Numbered from the stretch's first letter, positions 40,015-51,096 are shown. The stretch: DNA of 64,000 bases from Brachyhypopomus gauderio (GCF_052324685.1 NC_135218.1:17051979-17115978), one strand, 5' to 3'. Program-made: numbers and translations. Notes: generated by a model from the sequence alone, not told the origin.

Positions 40015-40130
40015 TGGATCAGGTAAGATCTTAAAATGGATCAGGCATGATCTCGTTTAGATCTCATATCAATCAGGTAAGGTCTCATTTGGATCTCATA
40101 TCAATCAGGTAAGATCTCATATGGTCATAC
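40015..40130. repeat. Short minisatellite, about 32-bp unit
   Basis: Units with ATCAATCAGGTAAGATCTCA recur three to four times, the last two being nearly identical. It lies about 330 bases from the LTR element. Confidence 0.7.
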
Positions 40131-40459
40131 CTGTCTTACTGACACAGTAAGTGATAATCCAATAAACCAGCTGAAATGAAAATAAAACAAAATATCAGAA
40201 ACAGAGGCATTAACCCAACACTAGTTATATTTTCCCATATCTGCACACTCTATAGGAACATAAATCTTACACCCTGTATTGGAACTCCTACCGACACCAT
40301 AAGATTAATTTGACTAATGTGGACAAAACACTTGACACAAGTATGAATAAAAAGTACTATAAACATATATTTTTTGTATCTTACTGGGTCGAGGACTTTT
40401 GAGGTACACCAAAGTTTATGACCTACACAGACAAATAAATTGGAGATCCTGGAACATAT

Positions 40460-40806
40460 TGTGACGTTGGGTGCGAGGCGAAGGACGAGACACAAATCCA
40501 GCTTCACAGGCACAACGACACGTTTTAATGCATACAGGTTATTGCGCAATAGCGCACGCTAAACAGACACTTACACACGTAACGTGTAGACTCAAACATT
40601 AGACAACGACGAGCACAAGACACTGCGCGAACGCACATTAAATAGACAGACCACATCAACCCCACGTGATGACGAGACGAGCCACAGGTGAGACGGATAA
40701 TGACAAGACGCACCCGCACCCACGGAGGTACACAGACGCAGACGAATAGACGCAGACAACGTTAACACACGCCCCAAAGGAAGGGTTCGGGGACCGTAGC
40801 GTGACA
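40460..40806 (-). repeat. 3' LTR, apparently identical to the 5' LTR
   Basis: Same length and, as far as I can compare by eye, same sequence as 42270-42616. The TATA-like box is at 40638-40644 and the polyadenylation signal at 40524-40529. Identity of the two LTRs means the insertion is recent or the copies were homogenised. Confidence 0.85.
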
Positions 40807-40948
40807 GACGCCCCCACCAAGGGCACTACCCGTCCCGGGGTGCCAACAGGACTGAGTGCCCCGAACCCACGTCGATGGGCGGATCTGAAGCGCCCAGTCC
40901 TGCGTCTGGGGGATGACCGCCCTCGGCGGAGAGTCCGCCACGCACAGT

Positions 40949-42238
40949 CTAGAACACCCTCCCTGGGAAGACGGGGGAAAACACGTTAGACACATTTAAC
41001 GGGACATTCACAAACACACACACAGGTACACTTACACATAGTGGCACGAAAGGGAAAAACGGGTTAGGCACACAAATGGGAAGACTTACGAACACTGGCA
41101 TACACAAACATGAAACAGGCGCCAGACTACGCGCCAGGAGTAGAGCGATAAGGGGAGAGAGATCGGGAGCTGCCGGTGCTGCAGCGGACGGTCCTCCTCC
41201 GGTCCTCGCAGCAGACCCTCCGCGGGGTGCAGCGCGACCGGCGGACGTGCCGGGTGCAGCGCGACCGGCGGACGTGCCGGGTGCAGCGCGACCGGCGGAC
41301 GTGCCGGGTGCAGCGCGACCGGCGTAGGCGCCGGGTGCAGCGCGGCCGGTAGACGCCCCGAGCGGACCGCCTGGGAGATCCCCTGCGGTCTCCATCTCCT
41401 CCTCCTCTTCTCCTTGGTCCCACTCCATGGACTGCTCCGGGCTGCCACCCCGGGAGCAGTCCATCCTCTCTCCACCGTAACGATCGGAGGATGGGACCAT
41501 CTCTGGTGTCCACCTCCCCTTCACAGTCCCAGCGGAACACTCAGAGGGAGGCGGACTGCCTTCCTCCTCCGACTCGAACTCCTCCACCTCCTCATCGTAG
41601 CCCACAGCGGGGAAGGAGCGTTCTGACGGAGGGTAATCATAGTCTTCCTCCTCCTCTTCCTCACCGTAGCCCACGGCCGGTGCGTTGCATTCGAACGGAG
41701 GGTAATCGTCGTCGTCGTCCTCCTCCTCCTCCTCGCCGTAGCCCACGGCAGGAGCGGAGCACTCGGACGGTGGGTAGTCCTCCTCGTTCCCCTCTCCCCC
41801 ACCATAATCCACTGTGGGGGCGTAGCACACGGAGGGAGGGTAATCCTCCTCCTCGCCGTAGTCCACGGTGGAGGCGGAACAAACCGAGGGAGCCTGATCC
41901 TCCTCTTCCTCCTCGCCCTCCGATTCCTCCCCCTCGAACTCGCTCTCAGGGGTCTTCTCTGTGGAGCAGAGTTCGAGGGAGCCGACCCTCAGGGGCGAGA
42001 GGTCTCTGGTGGGAGAGGGGTGTCGCTCCCTCCACATCCGCACCGCGGTCTGGCGGAAATACTCCGCCAGTTCCCCAGTGCTGGCCTCCCGAGCCCGGAG
42101 CAGCATGATGCTGCATAAAGGGTCCTGCTCCATAAGTTCGGGAGTAACGGTGGCGGCGCGGTGTTGGGCAGGAGCAGAGGCATGGCGGCGCTTGCTGGGC
42201 TTCTTGCCCTTCTTTGGCCGGGTGGTGTAGCCTGGCAT
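40949..42238 (-). CDS. Single ORF of the LTR element: 429-aa acidic repeat protein
   Basis: The frame opens 31 bases after the 5' LTR and is uninterrupted for 429 codons. Visible parts are: a basic N-terminus (residues about 7-20, with KKGKKPSKRR, nuclear-signal-like); a segment with LLRAREASTGELAEYFRQTA (about 46-65); five to six copies of a repeat built as PSxCSAxxVxYG followed by a Glu/Asp run and DYP (about 115-240); a Ser/Gly-rich linker; a 9-aa repeat GRAAPGTSA (about 299-335); and a Pro/Val/Cys-rich hydrophobic tail. It has no protease, RT or integrase motif and no zinc knuckle. It may be a reduced Gag or an unrelated passenger ORF. The last about 60 residues may be read-through of a normally untranslated 3' part, since they end at a splice-acceptor-like CCCGTCTTCCCAG. 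Confidence 0.7.
   Translation of the reverse strand: MPGYTTRPKKGKKPSKRRHASAPAQHRAATVTPELMEQDPLCSIMLLRAREASTGELAEYFRQTAVRMWRERHPSPTRDLSPLRVGSLELCSTEKTPESEFEGEESEGEEEEEDQAPSVCSASTVDYGEEEDYPPSVCYAPTVDYGGGEGNEEDYPPSECSAPAVGYGEEEEEDDDDDYPPFECNAPAVGYGEEEEEEDYDYPPSERSFPAVGYDEEVEEFESEEEGSPPPSECSAGTVKGRWTPEMVPSSDRYGGERMDCSRGGSPEQSMEWDQGEEEEEMETAGDLPGGPLGASTGRAAPGAYAGRAAPGTSAGRAAPGTSAGRAAPGTSAGRAAPRGGSAARTGGGPSAAAPAAPDLSPLIALLLARSLAPVSCLCMPVFVSLPICVPNPFFPFVPLCVSVPVCVFVNVPLNVSNVFSPVFPGRVF
41226..41355. repeat. 27-bp coding minisatellite inside the LTR element ORF
   Basis: The 27-bp unit GTGCAGCGCGACCGGCGGAC plus GTGCCGG is repeated about five times, three copies being identical. A 27-bp period keeps the frame and encodes a 9-aa repeat. 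Because the unit contains no stop, other frames are open too, which produces several shadow frames. Confidence 0.9.
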
Positions 42239-42269
42239 GGCTTGTTGTGTCTCTGACGGCTCGTCGTTC

Positions 42270-42616
42270 TGTGACGTTGGGTGCGAGGCGAAGGACGAGA
42301 CACAAATCCAGCTTCACAGGCACAACGACACGTTTTAATGCATACAGGTTATTGCGCAATAGCGCACGCTAAACAGACACTTACACACGTAACGTGTAGA
42401 CTCAAACATTAGACAACGACGAGCACAAGACACTGCGCGAACGCACATTAAATAGACAGACCACATCAACCCCACGTGATGACGAGACGAGCCACAGGTG
42501 AGACGGATAATGACAAGACGCACCCGCACCCACGGAGGTACACAGACGCAGACGAATAGACGCAGACAACGTTAACACACGCCCCAAAGGAAGGGTTCGG
42601 GGACCGTAGCGTGACA
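42270..42616 (-). repeat. 5' LTR (TATA and polyadenylation motifs visible)
   Basis: Read on the minus strand the LTR holds a CACGTG E-box, a TATTTAA TATA-like box (42448-42454) and an ATTAAA polyadenylation signal (42334-42339) about 115 bases further on. This is the expected U3-R-U5 order. The inverted tips are TGTCACG and CGTCACA. Confidence 0.85.
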
Positions 42617-42621
42617 CATAT

Positions 42622-45229
42622 ATCTAAGAGCCACACAGGAAACCCTTCACAAGGACACAGAGTATTGGCACAAAGCTAATCAATCTCTCCTAAGTAATGT
42701 CTCTCTCAATCTACAATGTACATTTGCAGAGATAGAAACAGCTGTGTATCATCCATCTCAGCCCTTCTCATTTTAATGCCATCAAGAACAGCACCAATCC
42801 GGCTTGACCTGCGTTCTGTAATGACTCTACATATTTCCTTGTCTCTTTATATATGTTTGTTCAGAGGGGTGCACTGGCCCACAACTGAACTGTAGAGGTA
42901 GTTGCAACTAATATTAGACCAACAAACAGCTTCTAACAGCACACACCACTTCGTTTTGTGGTGGTGGAAGCAATGCACTTCTGAGAAGGATAACAGGTGT
43001 CAAATTACGTTCAACTGGAGAACAACCCTCACCACCAACTTCCGTCTCCCCAACAACTAGAGATAAAAAAGAAAGTAATTTGATATCCAGTTTTCAGTGA
43101 GTTAAACTATCGGTGCCTTAAAATTTTACAAATGTAACATTTTAGAGATATAGCTGACATAAAAAATATACCACCATAACAGTCCCTCGCCCACTTATTG
43201 TTGTTAAATATTAACTGTCTTGTCCTCAATCAGATAAGTGTGGACCCACAAGAACAAGTCATTTAACAGCTGCCATCATTAAATGTCAAAACCCGTCATT
43301 TTGAGCTAAAAAATTACAACATGTTCTTCCTTTTTGTAAACACAGTATTAAATCAGGATTAGAGCCCTTCAGAGCAGCTGGACACAGAGCAAGGGTAGCC
43401 TTCTCTCAGGCTTTGAAGAGCTACCTTCAATGATGAGTATAAACATCGACAAATAGAATCCACTAAATTAAACCTTTTGATCAGTGATTTCAGTGTGTCC
43501 TCTGAAATCAAGTTTGTTTTTAAACAGCTGTACCAGTCAGGATCTCATGAATGGTCATGTAACACACCAAAGGCTTAAGTGCCTCCAAAAACAGCACTGA
43601 AATTGAAAACATGCTTTTGTATGCACCATACTATGTTAGACAACAGAGCACACCAACCAGTCATTTCAACACAACAAACCCTATTCAGATGAACAGTAGT
43701 TAATCAACAAGACACTTCTTTCAGCTTCATTTTATACATATGGCCAGAGGCTCAACAGCTATCATTATCATTACAAGCTATGATTAAACCCCAGGCGACT
43801 AAACACCCTTCAAGAGATTTTAAAAACAAGAAAGGGAATTGTTGTGTTGTGCATATTTTGCTAACTATATATTTTTTTATTACAGTAGAATGTCAGTATT
43901 ATAACACTGGAAATGCATATTACAATATGTAACTCATATTGCCCTATTAGCTTTCTAAGGGCTTTGGTTCTGACTACAGATTCTGTATTTGCTGTTTGAC
44001 TTTTTCCAGACCTCTGAACAGCCCCACAAAGCAGTTTAACCTAGTGCTGAGGGAAAAAATACTCTCTACACACCTGAAGCTGGAGTTGATGATGAATATT
44101 CTGCTTAAGCTAAAATCTACCCCTCTATTTGCACAGTGACTCAGTACCAAGGTATGAGGGCAAACTGGTATCCATTTCAAATTAAACTCTACAGTTCACT
44201 TTCTCTTACTCACACTGACACCGGTGAAAGCACTCGGCATGTTCAAAGCTCCTGTACGGTTTGACAGGATGATAATATGTTTTTCAACGCTTCTGCTGGC
44301 CCTGGCAACACAGACACAACATCATATAAATGAGGATACCAGATAATGAGACAAAGAGAGACTTGAAAGAGAATCCTGGGAAATGTGGATGTTTGATAGA
44401 CAGGAGTCTACGGGGAAAGGGGGGAAGGGGGGGGGAGGAATACATATTCATGTTTGATGACACAAAAGATGCACTGTGCACCTTTCCTATTTCTAGCTTT
44501 CTGCGATGTGAGTGGTGTACACCAGAGAAAGGGGTGGAGCAAAGGATGAGAGGTCCAACCACACGCCGTCTTGAACCCTAGCCTTGGGTGTACTAAACGT
44601 GTTCTGGCCACCAGACCGAAGGCATGGCACTCCGGTACAGATCACCCCCTTAACCTTCATGTGTGATGTGTGATTCATGGGCATGAATATGTTAACTGCA
44701 TATGTATCTTTTTATTCTTTTGGTGTGTCTTGAATGTGTTATAAAGCAAGTCAGTGTATTGAAGAAGGTGTTATATGAATCTAATGTTCAGTATAAGAGT
44801 TAATGCTAGAAACAAATACCATGAATTACATCCTTTTCACCTCCAGTAATTCACATCTCAACTCAAAGATGAGGTTATGGAGTTAGTTCGGCTCCTAATA
44901 TGACGGGTACCTTCACTGAGCATTCTGGAGACAAATGACATATAACACACACACTCAGCCCAGACAAAGAAAGTGATGATGGTGCTTTTGTAGGAACATT
45001 GGTAGCTGTCCATAGTTGAACATTCACCAGATTCTATGGCTGTTTCTCATGAAGGCCTGTTCCAACCAGCCAAGTGAGAGACACTGAAACATTTGAACCC
45101 TGAAGTCCGCTTCAGTTACCTCGTCACAACATGAACTCTACATGACTAACCATCGTGGTTAAAAGAAGACACACAGGGGAAAGATGGGTACTAGTTAATG
45201 TTCACCCTCACGGCATATCCTGTGCAAGG
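42622..45229. other. Intergenic region, no recognised gene
   Basis: Ordinary AT-rich sequence with one G-rich tract near 44410-44438. No exon or RNA gene was recognised. Confidence 0.5.
44410..44438 (+). other. G-rich tract, possible G-quadruplex
   Basis: Four or more runs of three or more G (GGGGAAAGGGGGGAAGGGG and on) lie within 30 bases. The sequence fits the usual quadruplex pattern. No gene is nearby. Confidence 0.55.
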
Positions 45230-45480
45230 GTTTTGGATTGTAAACATGAGAGCGAATACACACACACACCTGGTCATGGTTTGTAAACGTGAAAGTGAAT
45301 ACACACATACCTGTTCATGGTTTGTAAACGTGAAAGTGAATACACACATACCTGGTCACGGTTTGTAAACGTGAAAGTGAATACACACATACCTGGTCAT
45401 GGTTTGTAAACATGAGGGTGAATACACACATACCTGGTCATGGTTTGTAAACATGAGGGTGAAGACACACATACCTGGTC
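45230..45480. repeat. 41-bp minisatellite, about six copies
   Basis: The unit TTTGTAAACGTGAAAGTGAA continued by TACACACATACCTGGTCATGG is repeated about six times with few differences. The leftmost copy has extra CA and GAGAGCG instead of GAAAGTG. Confidence 0.9.
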
Positions 45481-45943
45481 CAGTTCTCAAGTTGATATTC
45501 CCATTCTCTTCTTTTAAAAATCAGTACAGCAAAAGTCTTAGCCCTAATAGAGAAGAAAATAGCTCTCTGAGAATAGACATTTTATCAGCAGAATAAAAGC
45601 AACCATGATTTGTTTTGTACTGATTAAAGCTGTACTGTTAAATAAGAGATTTATTTAGTTTTGAGTTCATTAAGATCTGGAGATGAAACATGAAATGTGG
45701 AAACATGGTACATAGACATGTGTTACAGAAACATACAGTTTTCCAGTGATGTATAAGCTCACCATATGGGGCTTATAACACATGCAGATTATGGTAAGCT
45801 TAACATACAAACATGTGACAGAAGTGTACCGATAACTTGGCAACTGACATGAAGTCATTTGGAAAGGTAAAGGCATCAGTACTGATAGAGGTCATAAACA
45901 GGAAGAGAAAATGATAGTTAGACAGACAGTGATAAACAAAGCT

Positions 45944-46107
<164 letters not shown>

Positions 46108-47555
46108 TGTGAGAGAGTGTGAGAGAGCTGATAGCAGTGTATATAGGCGGGTCAGTAGTGAGCGAGTAAGACACCGCCTACAGACAGCATGATTAATGAC
46201 CACTCGGCCAGGCGTGTCTCTGGGGAGACGGAGCTGTGGTGAACCCAGCCTCAGCCGTTCCTTAGCAGAGACTCCGCAAGCAGCCCACGACTTAGTCACC
46301 CCCATCCATGCTGCGGCTCGGTTGCCGGGCTATCATTTAACAGCCAGAGGTCGAGACTGGGATGTGGAGACAACGTAAGCTCTTCACTATGATGCGAGCG
46401 TAGAGCTGGTGCATAATGTTGCGCTTGTCCACGAATGAGCCAGAACGTCACACACATAAGTAGTCTGAGAGCACAGGAGCCTGGATCACCATCATCACCT
46501 ATCTGTTTGGATCAGGCATCAGCAGACAGGTCAGACTGAACACTTCCTGCAGGGCCCACAGGCTTAGACTGTGGTTGTCAAAGTGTGAGGGACTTCCAGT
46601 GAAGAGCACATGGGCTGACATTACTCAAGACTCATTTCCTCATCCTAGCCCTAGGAAGCCAGACCATGCAACAGAAAGCTCTCCTACACATACGCACACA
46701 AACAGCTGCTGTGTGAAGGTGAGATTCTCAAAGCACACTTGAGCTTTTTAGGAGATATGGGGCTTAATAAAATTATAGTGTATACATGCCTTCGTTTTAT
46801 ACATAGCTTATTCAATTCCGTTTTCCCACTATCTTCAAATTTTTTCTTGCATGGTTCTTTCTGGTGAATCATCCAATCCCATAAAACACTTCACATTGCA
46901 TTAGCTCATGTATAGGAAAAGGCAGCAAAATGAGAAAAACAAGGATTTGCAGGAGGGAAATCAGTCTCTCCTCAACATCTCAGGGCAATCAAAAAGGTGT
47001 TAGAATATTCTGGTCCTTAAAATTCCTAGCATTCATTCATCATACAGTGTATTCTGATTAGGAACAACACAATCAGTGTCTTTTCTGTTCAGAAATTACT
47101 GCAGGGATCTGCACAACAGCCTTTCTATGTACTATTAAGTAGACAGACAAAAATCCAGCTGAAAACAAGCAATGTGTGTGAGGTCTGTTGTGAGTATGCC
47201 ACAAGCAATGCACTCCGAACTAGAACACAATTCCCCAATCCCATTTAATGACCAGAGAGAGGCGTGCAGGGGTCAGGGAGGTTAATTCATTTACCTAAAA
47301 GAATGATGAAGACCACTCAAAACTGCATGCTGACACATTTCTACACACACATACACTCACACATGCACAAATTACAGCATGCAAACCCTGACACAGAGCA
47401 ACTGTTTTAGCAGCTACTCTGAGTGAGAAAGGGCAAAGAAAGACGGATGCACCAGATCACTGCACTATGTGTTACCGAGGCCAGGATAACTACTGAATCA
47501 GGCTAGGCCTGTTTACACATCCAGCTTCTGCATGTCCCAATGTGGTTTTTGATGG

Positions 47556-47556
47556 T

Positions 47557-47612
<56 letters not shown>

Positions 47613-47622
47613 CACACACACA
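47556..47622. repeat. (CA)n microsatellite
   Basis: About 33 CA units with one AA interruption, followed by a purine-rich GAGGAAGG region. Confidence 0.9.
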
Positions 47623-47854
47623 GGGTAAATGAGGAAGGAGGCAAACAGGGAAGGAGAGAGGAAGAAGAGGATGAGAGGGTGACGATAAAGGGGGAGAAAG
47701 TGGAAGAGAAATGTGCAGGATGACGGAGGAGGGAGGGAGGACAAGCAGGAAGGAGGAAATGCAGGGGCCTCCTTTATCACTGTGCTAGGGAGGAGAGAGG
47801 GGAGGGGCCTGCACTATGCCCCTCCACCATGCAGGCCCCATCATCCAGCCCTCT

Positions 47855-47855
<1 letters not shown>

Positions 47856-47935
<80 letters not shown>
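47856..47935. repeat. (CA)n microsatellite
   Basis: About 40 CA units without interruption. Confidence 0.95.
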
Positions 47936-47937
<2 letters not shown>

Positions 47938-48000
47938 TTAATGAGCCAGAGAAACCATGCTGGCACATACTATACACGTGATCTTGTCACCGAGCGATGT

Positions 48001-48064
48001 GGTCTGTCTGTCTGTCTCTCTTTCTCTCGCCCTCTCCCCCTAGACACACACACACACACACACA
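48001..48064. repeat. CTGT/CTCT tract and (CA)n microsatellite
   Basis: A short tetranucleotide CTGTCTGTCTGT tract, then CT-rich sequence, then CACACA from 48043 to 48064. Confidence 0.85.
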
Positions 48065-48862
48065 CCATTAAACCTTGTCCCTGGGTTTATGGTCTTCAGG
48101 CTTTCTATTAACTATCTTTGCTTACAAAGAAAACCAGGTAAAGGAAATTACTGCATAAATGACAGTAATCTGAATTTCTGTGGTGGTTAGTCAGTCGGTA
48201 AACTAGGACTATATTAAAGGCTGTGCCTTTGACCATCCTATGGCTCACACCATGCCAGCTTTAGATGAACTGCATGCAGTGTTCAGTCTCCTTGGAGAAC
48301 TCCGAGGACACAAGAAGGGCATAAAGGGACACTTCAGAATACACTCTGCTGCTGAAATTGACTTGTTTTTCTCTTGCACGCAGGCACGCACACACACACA
48401 GAAAATCACACACAGTGATAAACACAGCTGATGTCAAAGCCATCTGTTTTACGACATGGGAAAATTGTAAATAGAAATAAAAAGCAGAGTGAAAAGACGG
48501 AAAGGAAAAGGCTAACATTAATGGAAGGCTTCCAGTGGCTCCATCTAGCAGTTATTGTCAGGTTAACCAGTGTCAGGTTAAACCATCAGCAATAACTGAA
48601 ACTGAACAGCCAAGCTTACAAACATTAAACATGTTCAAAGATAATAGCCTCTCAAAGTGAGCTGCTGTACTCGGGAGGTCCAAACTGTAATGGCACAAGG
48701 CTATTGTAAAATACGACATAGGAAAACAGAAACTACACGAGCTAGCTTAGTAAAGGGCAGTAACAATCAAAGCCACAGCCACAAATACACATTTGACATT
48801 GTAGCTTTTCTGCCTGTTGGCTAAAAGCGTCACACAGAAATAGCTCCTGAACCGGTAGGTGT

Positions 48863-48965
48863 GTTGCTATAGCAACTAGAGCTCAGATCTGATGTCACAA
48901 TGGATTGCCATGACAACTAACCCAGATTGCCTGTCGCAGCATGAGGTCAGAGTTTCCATGGAAAC
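48863..48965. promoter_or_regulatory. Cluster of three RFX-type X-boxes
   Basis: GTTGCTATAGCAAC (48863-48876) and GTTTCCATGGAAAC (48952-48965) are perfect 14-bp palindromes of the RFX X-box form. ATTGCCATGACAAC (48904-48917) is a close third. The starts are spaced 41 and 48 bases apart. RFX factors are known to bind such inverted half-sites in ciliary and neural genes. Three in about 100 bases suggests an enhancer; the target gene is unknown. Confidence 0.55.
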
Positions 48966-49525
48966 ACACCAGCTGAGCTCGCCTTGGGTGTTTTTTATTT
49001 TTATTTTTATAGTGAGCTCGTGAGCGGGAGGACACCGCCAGGACTGGCACCTTAACACGGCCAACAACCACCTCATTCCCCTCGTGTGTTCAGGTGAAGG
49101 ACAACAGTCATAACAGTAATTCAGTTTTTGTCTTCATTATTGTAATTCAGTGTTCAAACAGCGACAATTAACCCTCTCGTAAACATCAAACGACACCTAT
49201 GATACATTAGAACTGCAACTCTGCGTACTTATTTTAAGGCCAAGGACTTGAGTGTGCCTGCTCCTGAACACGGGCTCTGTAGCCTCCTTGCCTCAGAAGA
49301 GCTTTTCATTGCACATGCATTGTGAGGAGCCCATCACGCATGAATACATGCCTTAGAAACCCGAGGCAGCAAACACATGCTGTCCTTTCACGTTGAACAC
49401 AAGCGTGCGGCGCGGCTTTGGATCCAGCTCGCGAACAGCACTTGAATTTGCTACAGTCCATAAATCTGAAACCCCGCCTACAATTGTGTTTCAAGTGACG
49501 TCCGACACTGATACGACTAGTGTTT

Positions 49526-49543
49526 GGCGCCACCTAGTGGCAC
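49526..49543 (-). promoter_or_regulatory. CTCF-like motif
   Basis: On the minus strand GCCACTAGGTGGCGCC fits the CTCF core CCASYAGRKGGCR at every position. It is one of the best matches in the window. Binding is inferred. Confidence 0.5.
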
Positions 49544-49995
49544 GAAAGGCAAGGCTCGGCTCGCACAAGTGATGTTCAGTTGCGTCTCCATCATTACACG
49601 CGCAACACGCTTAGCATGACAATTATAATGGAGACAATACAGATCAGTTATAGAGCCTTAATGGAACCCTTTATGATCCATTAAAAAGTGCAGACAGTTA
49701 GCAACTTTGCTGCTTTTATCTGCTTACCTTAGGTATGTTTACTTCTGTTGTGGGAATCATGTCCAAATGCACTCTGCCAACAAATAAAATGTTGACTCGT
49801 GCGTAACTGTTACGCTCACAGAACACGGCAGGGAAACAAAAACAGGAATACATTATTTTTAACGTGTTCTCATTCCACCCCTTGAAGGTGGTATATGGTA
49901 TATTTATAAATATACTAAAATGATCTGTGGTGTGTATAGAAGCCTTAGGGAGATCCTAAAACAACAGGAAAAAGAGTAGGATACTCTTAAGACAA

Positions 49996-50200
49996 ACACA
50001 ATACACAACTACTGATGCTCTGAACCCAAACATAACACAACCACTGATGCTCTGAACCCAAACGTAATACATAACCACTGATGCTCTGAACACAAACATA
50101 ATACACAACCACTGATACTCTGAACCCAAATGTAATACATAACCACTGATGCTCTGAACACAAACATAATACACAATCACTGATGCTCTGAACACAAACG
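49996..50200. repeat. 34-bp minisatellite, about six copies
   Basis: The unit CACTGATGCTCTGAACCCAA continued by ACATAATACACAAC is repeated about six times. Copies alternate between ...AACCCAAACGTAATACATAA and ...AACACAAACATAATACACAA, suggesting a higher-order two-unit repeat. Confidence 0.9.
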
Positions 50201-50699
50201 AGCCAAAATCCGCTCAGTGAGTTAACAGCTTAATTGTGACTGAAAGGGAGCCAACAGGTGAGGGTTCAAGGAAACATAATGAGATGTACACTCAAATTTA
50301 GAATGCTTGAGAGGAGAGAGACACTGAAATGTAGCAGGTTTAAGTAGGATATAGATTCTTAGCTGTTTAAAAGGTTAGATACAAATATAGTATTTTTATG
50401 GTGTAAGTCAAGCAATACATACAGATGTTGCAGGCTAAACACGAGACATACACAGTTAGTGCTGGTTTAAGATGAGATATCTTTGGTTCCTGCAGTTAAG
50501 GGAAAGGACACATGTATGTAGCAGCGTTGTAACAACTCCAGCAGCTAAACAGGAGGAGGTGGAATATGTGAACCTTGAGAACCTATAGATGTTCTAAAGA
50601 CAACCATTAAGAGAAGGGGAAACTAGAAGAAACTAATTCCTTTAATATTTTTTAAAGCCATCTTATTTTGCTTTTGCCAATGTTTTTTTTGTGTGTGTA

Positions 50700-50912
50700 G
50701 TCATGGCAATGTCAGTTTCACCAATCAGGATCTGCATACACCTCACATGCTTTTCCCAGTGCCGCTACATGTTCAGGCCAGCAGACCAGCAGGTTCTCGG
50801 CCAGGACTTGCTGTCCCAAGGGAAGGCAAAGCTTCACCCAGACATACAGCTCAGACTTCAAAAAGATTCAAACATCAGGTTCCCCTTCAATTTGAACATC
50901 ACAGGAGGTTAA
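50700..50912 (+). other. Exon-like open stretch of unknown origin
   Basis: A strong acceptor (a T-run then GTGTGTGTAG) ends at 50700, just after the start of two overlapping open plus-strand frames. One begins MAMSVSPIRIC and ends NLNITGG with a stop at 50910. I recognise no relative, and no matching upstream exon was found, so this may be chance or a relic of a transposed gene. Confidence 0.15.
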
Positions 50913-51096
50913 TAGTATATTTTAGGTTTTATTGATTAACCTGCCTTGATGCCTTGGTGCATTGATGCCGCCTGTTTCCATCCTCCATTGCCAACATATA
51001 CATAAAGTTCCAGCATTGGATCATGTCAAGCCTCTGATGAAGACTTAATAGTTAGAAAGGCACACCTTTGAGAAGTGGGTGAAATTAAAAAAAGAC

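Larger units (their letters stand above)
34819..40030. other. Intergenic region, no recognised gene
   Basis: Apart from the CTCF-like motif, the repeat fragment and the CpG-rich patch listed separately, I see only AT-rich unique-looking sequence. One purine-rich GAGGAGGAAGAGG tract lies at about 37802-37826. Confidence 0.5.
40460..42616 (-). mobile_element. Complete short non-autonomous LTR retrotransposon, 2,157 bp
   Basis: Two 347-bp direct repeats (40460-40806 and 42270-42616) bound a 1,463-bp interior. They begin TGTGACG and end CGTGACA on the plus strand. They look identical base for base, and the small frames within them translate identically. The element is flanked by CATAT at 40455-40459 and 42617-42621, a 5-bp target-site duplication. 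It lies on the minus strand, so the 5' LTR is the right-hand copy. Just before the 3' LTR is a purine-rich GGTGGGGGCG tract that could prime plus-strand synthesis. There is no room for protease, reverse transcriptase or integrase, so it must depend on another element. Its size and structure fit a TRIM-like or deletion-derived Gypsy-type element. The superfamily is an inference. Confidence 0.92.

Noticed and set aside
41086-41540. Overlapping frames in the LTR element interior (129-137 codons)
   Set aside because: They are shadow frames kept open by the stop-free 27-bp repeat; the 429-codon frame starts right after the LTR and covers them.
41491-42108. 205-codon plus-strand frame in the LTR element
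   Set aside because: Antisense shadow of the Glu/Asp-rich repeats, giving Pro/Arg/Ser-rich translation.
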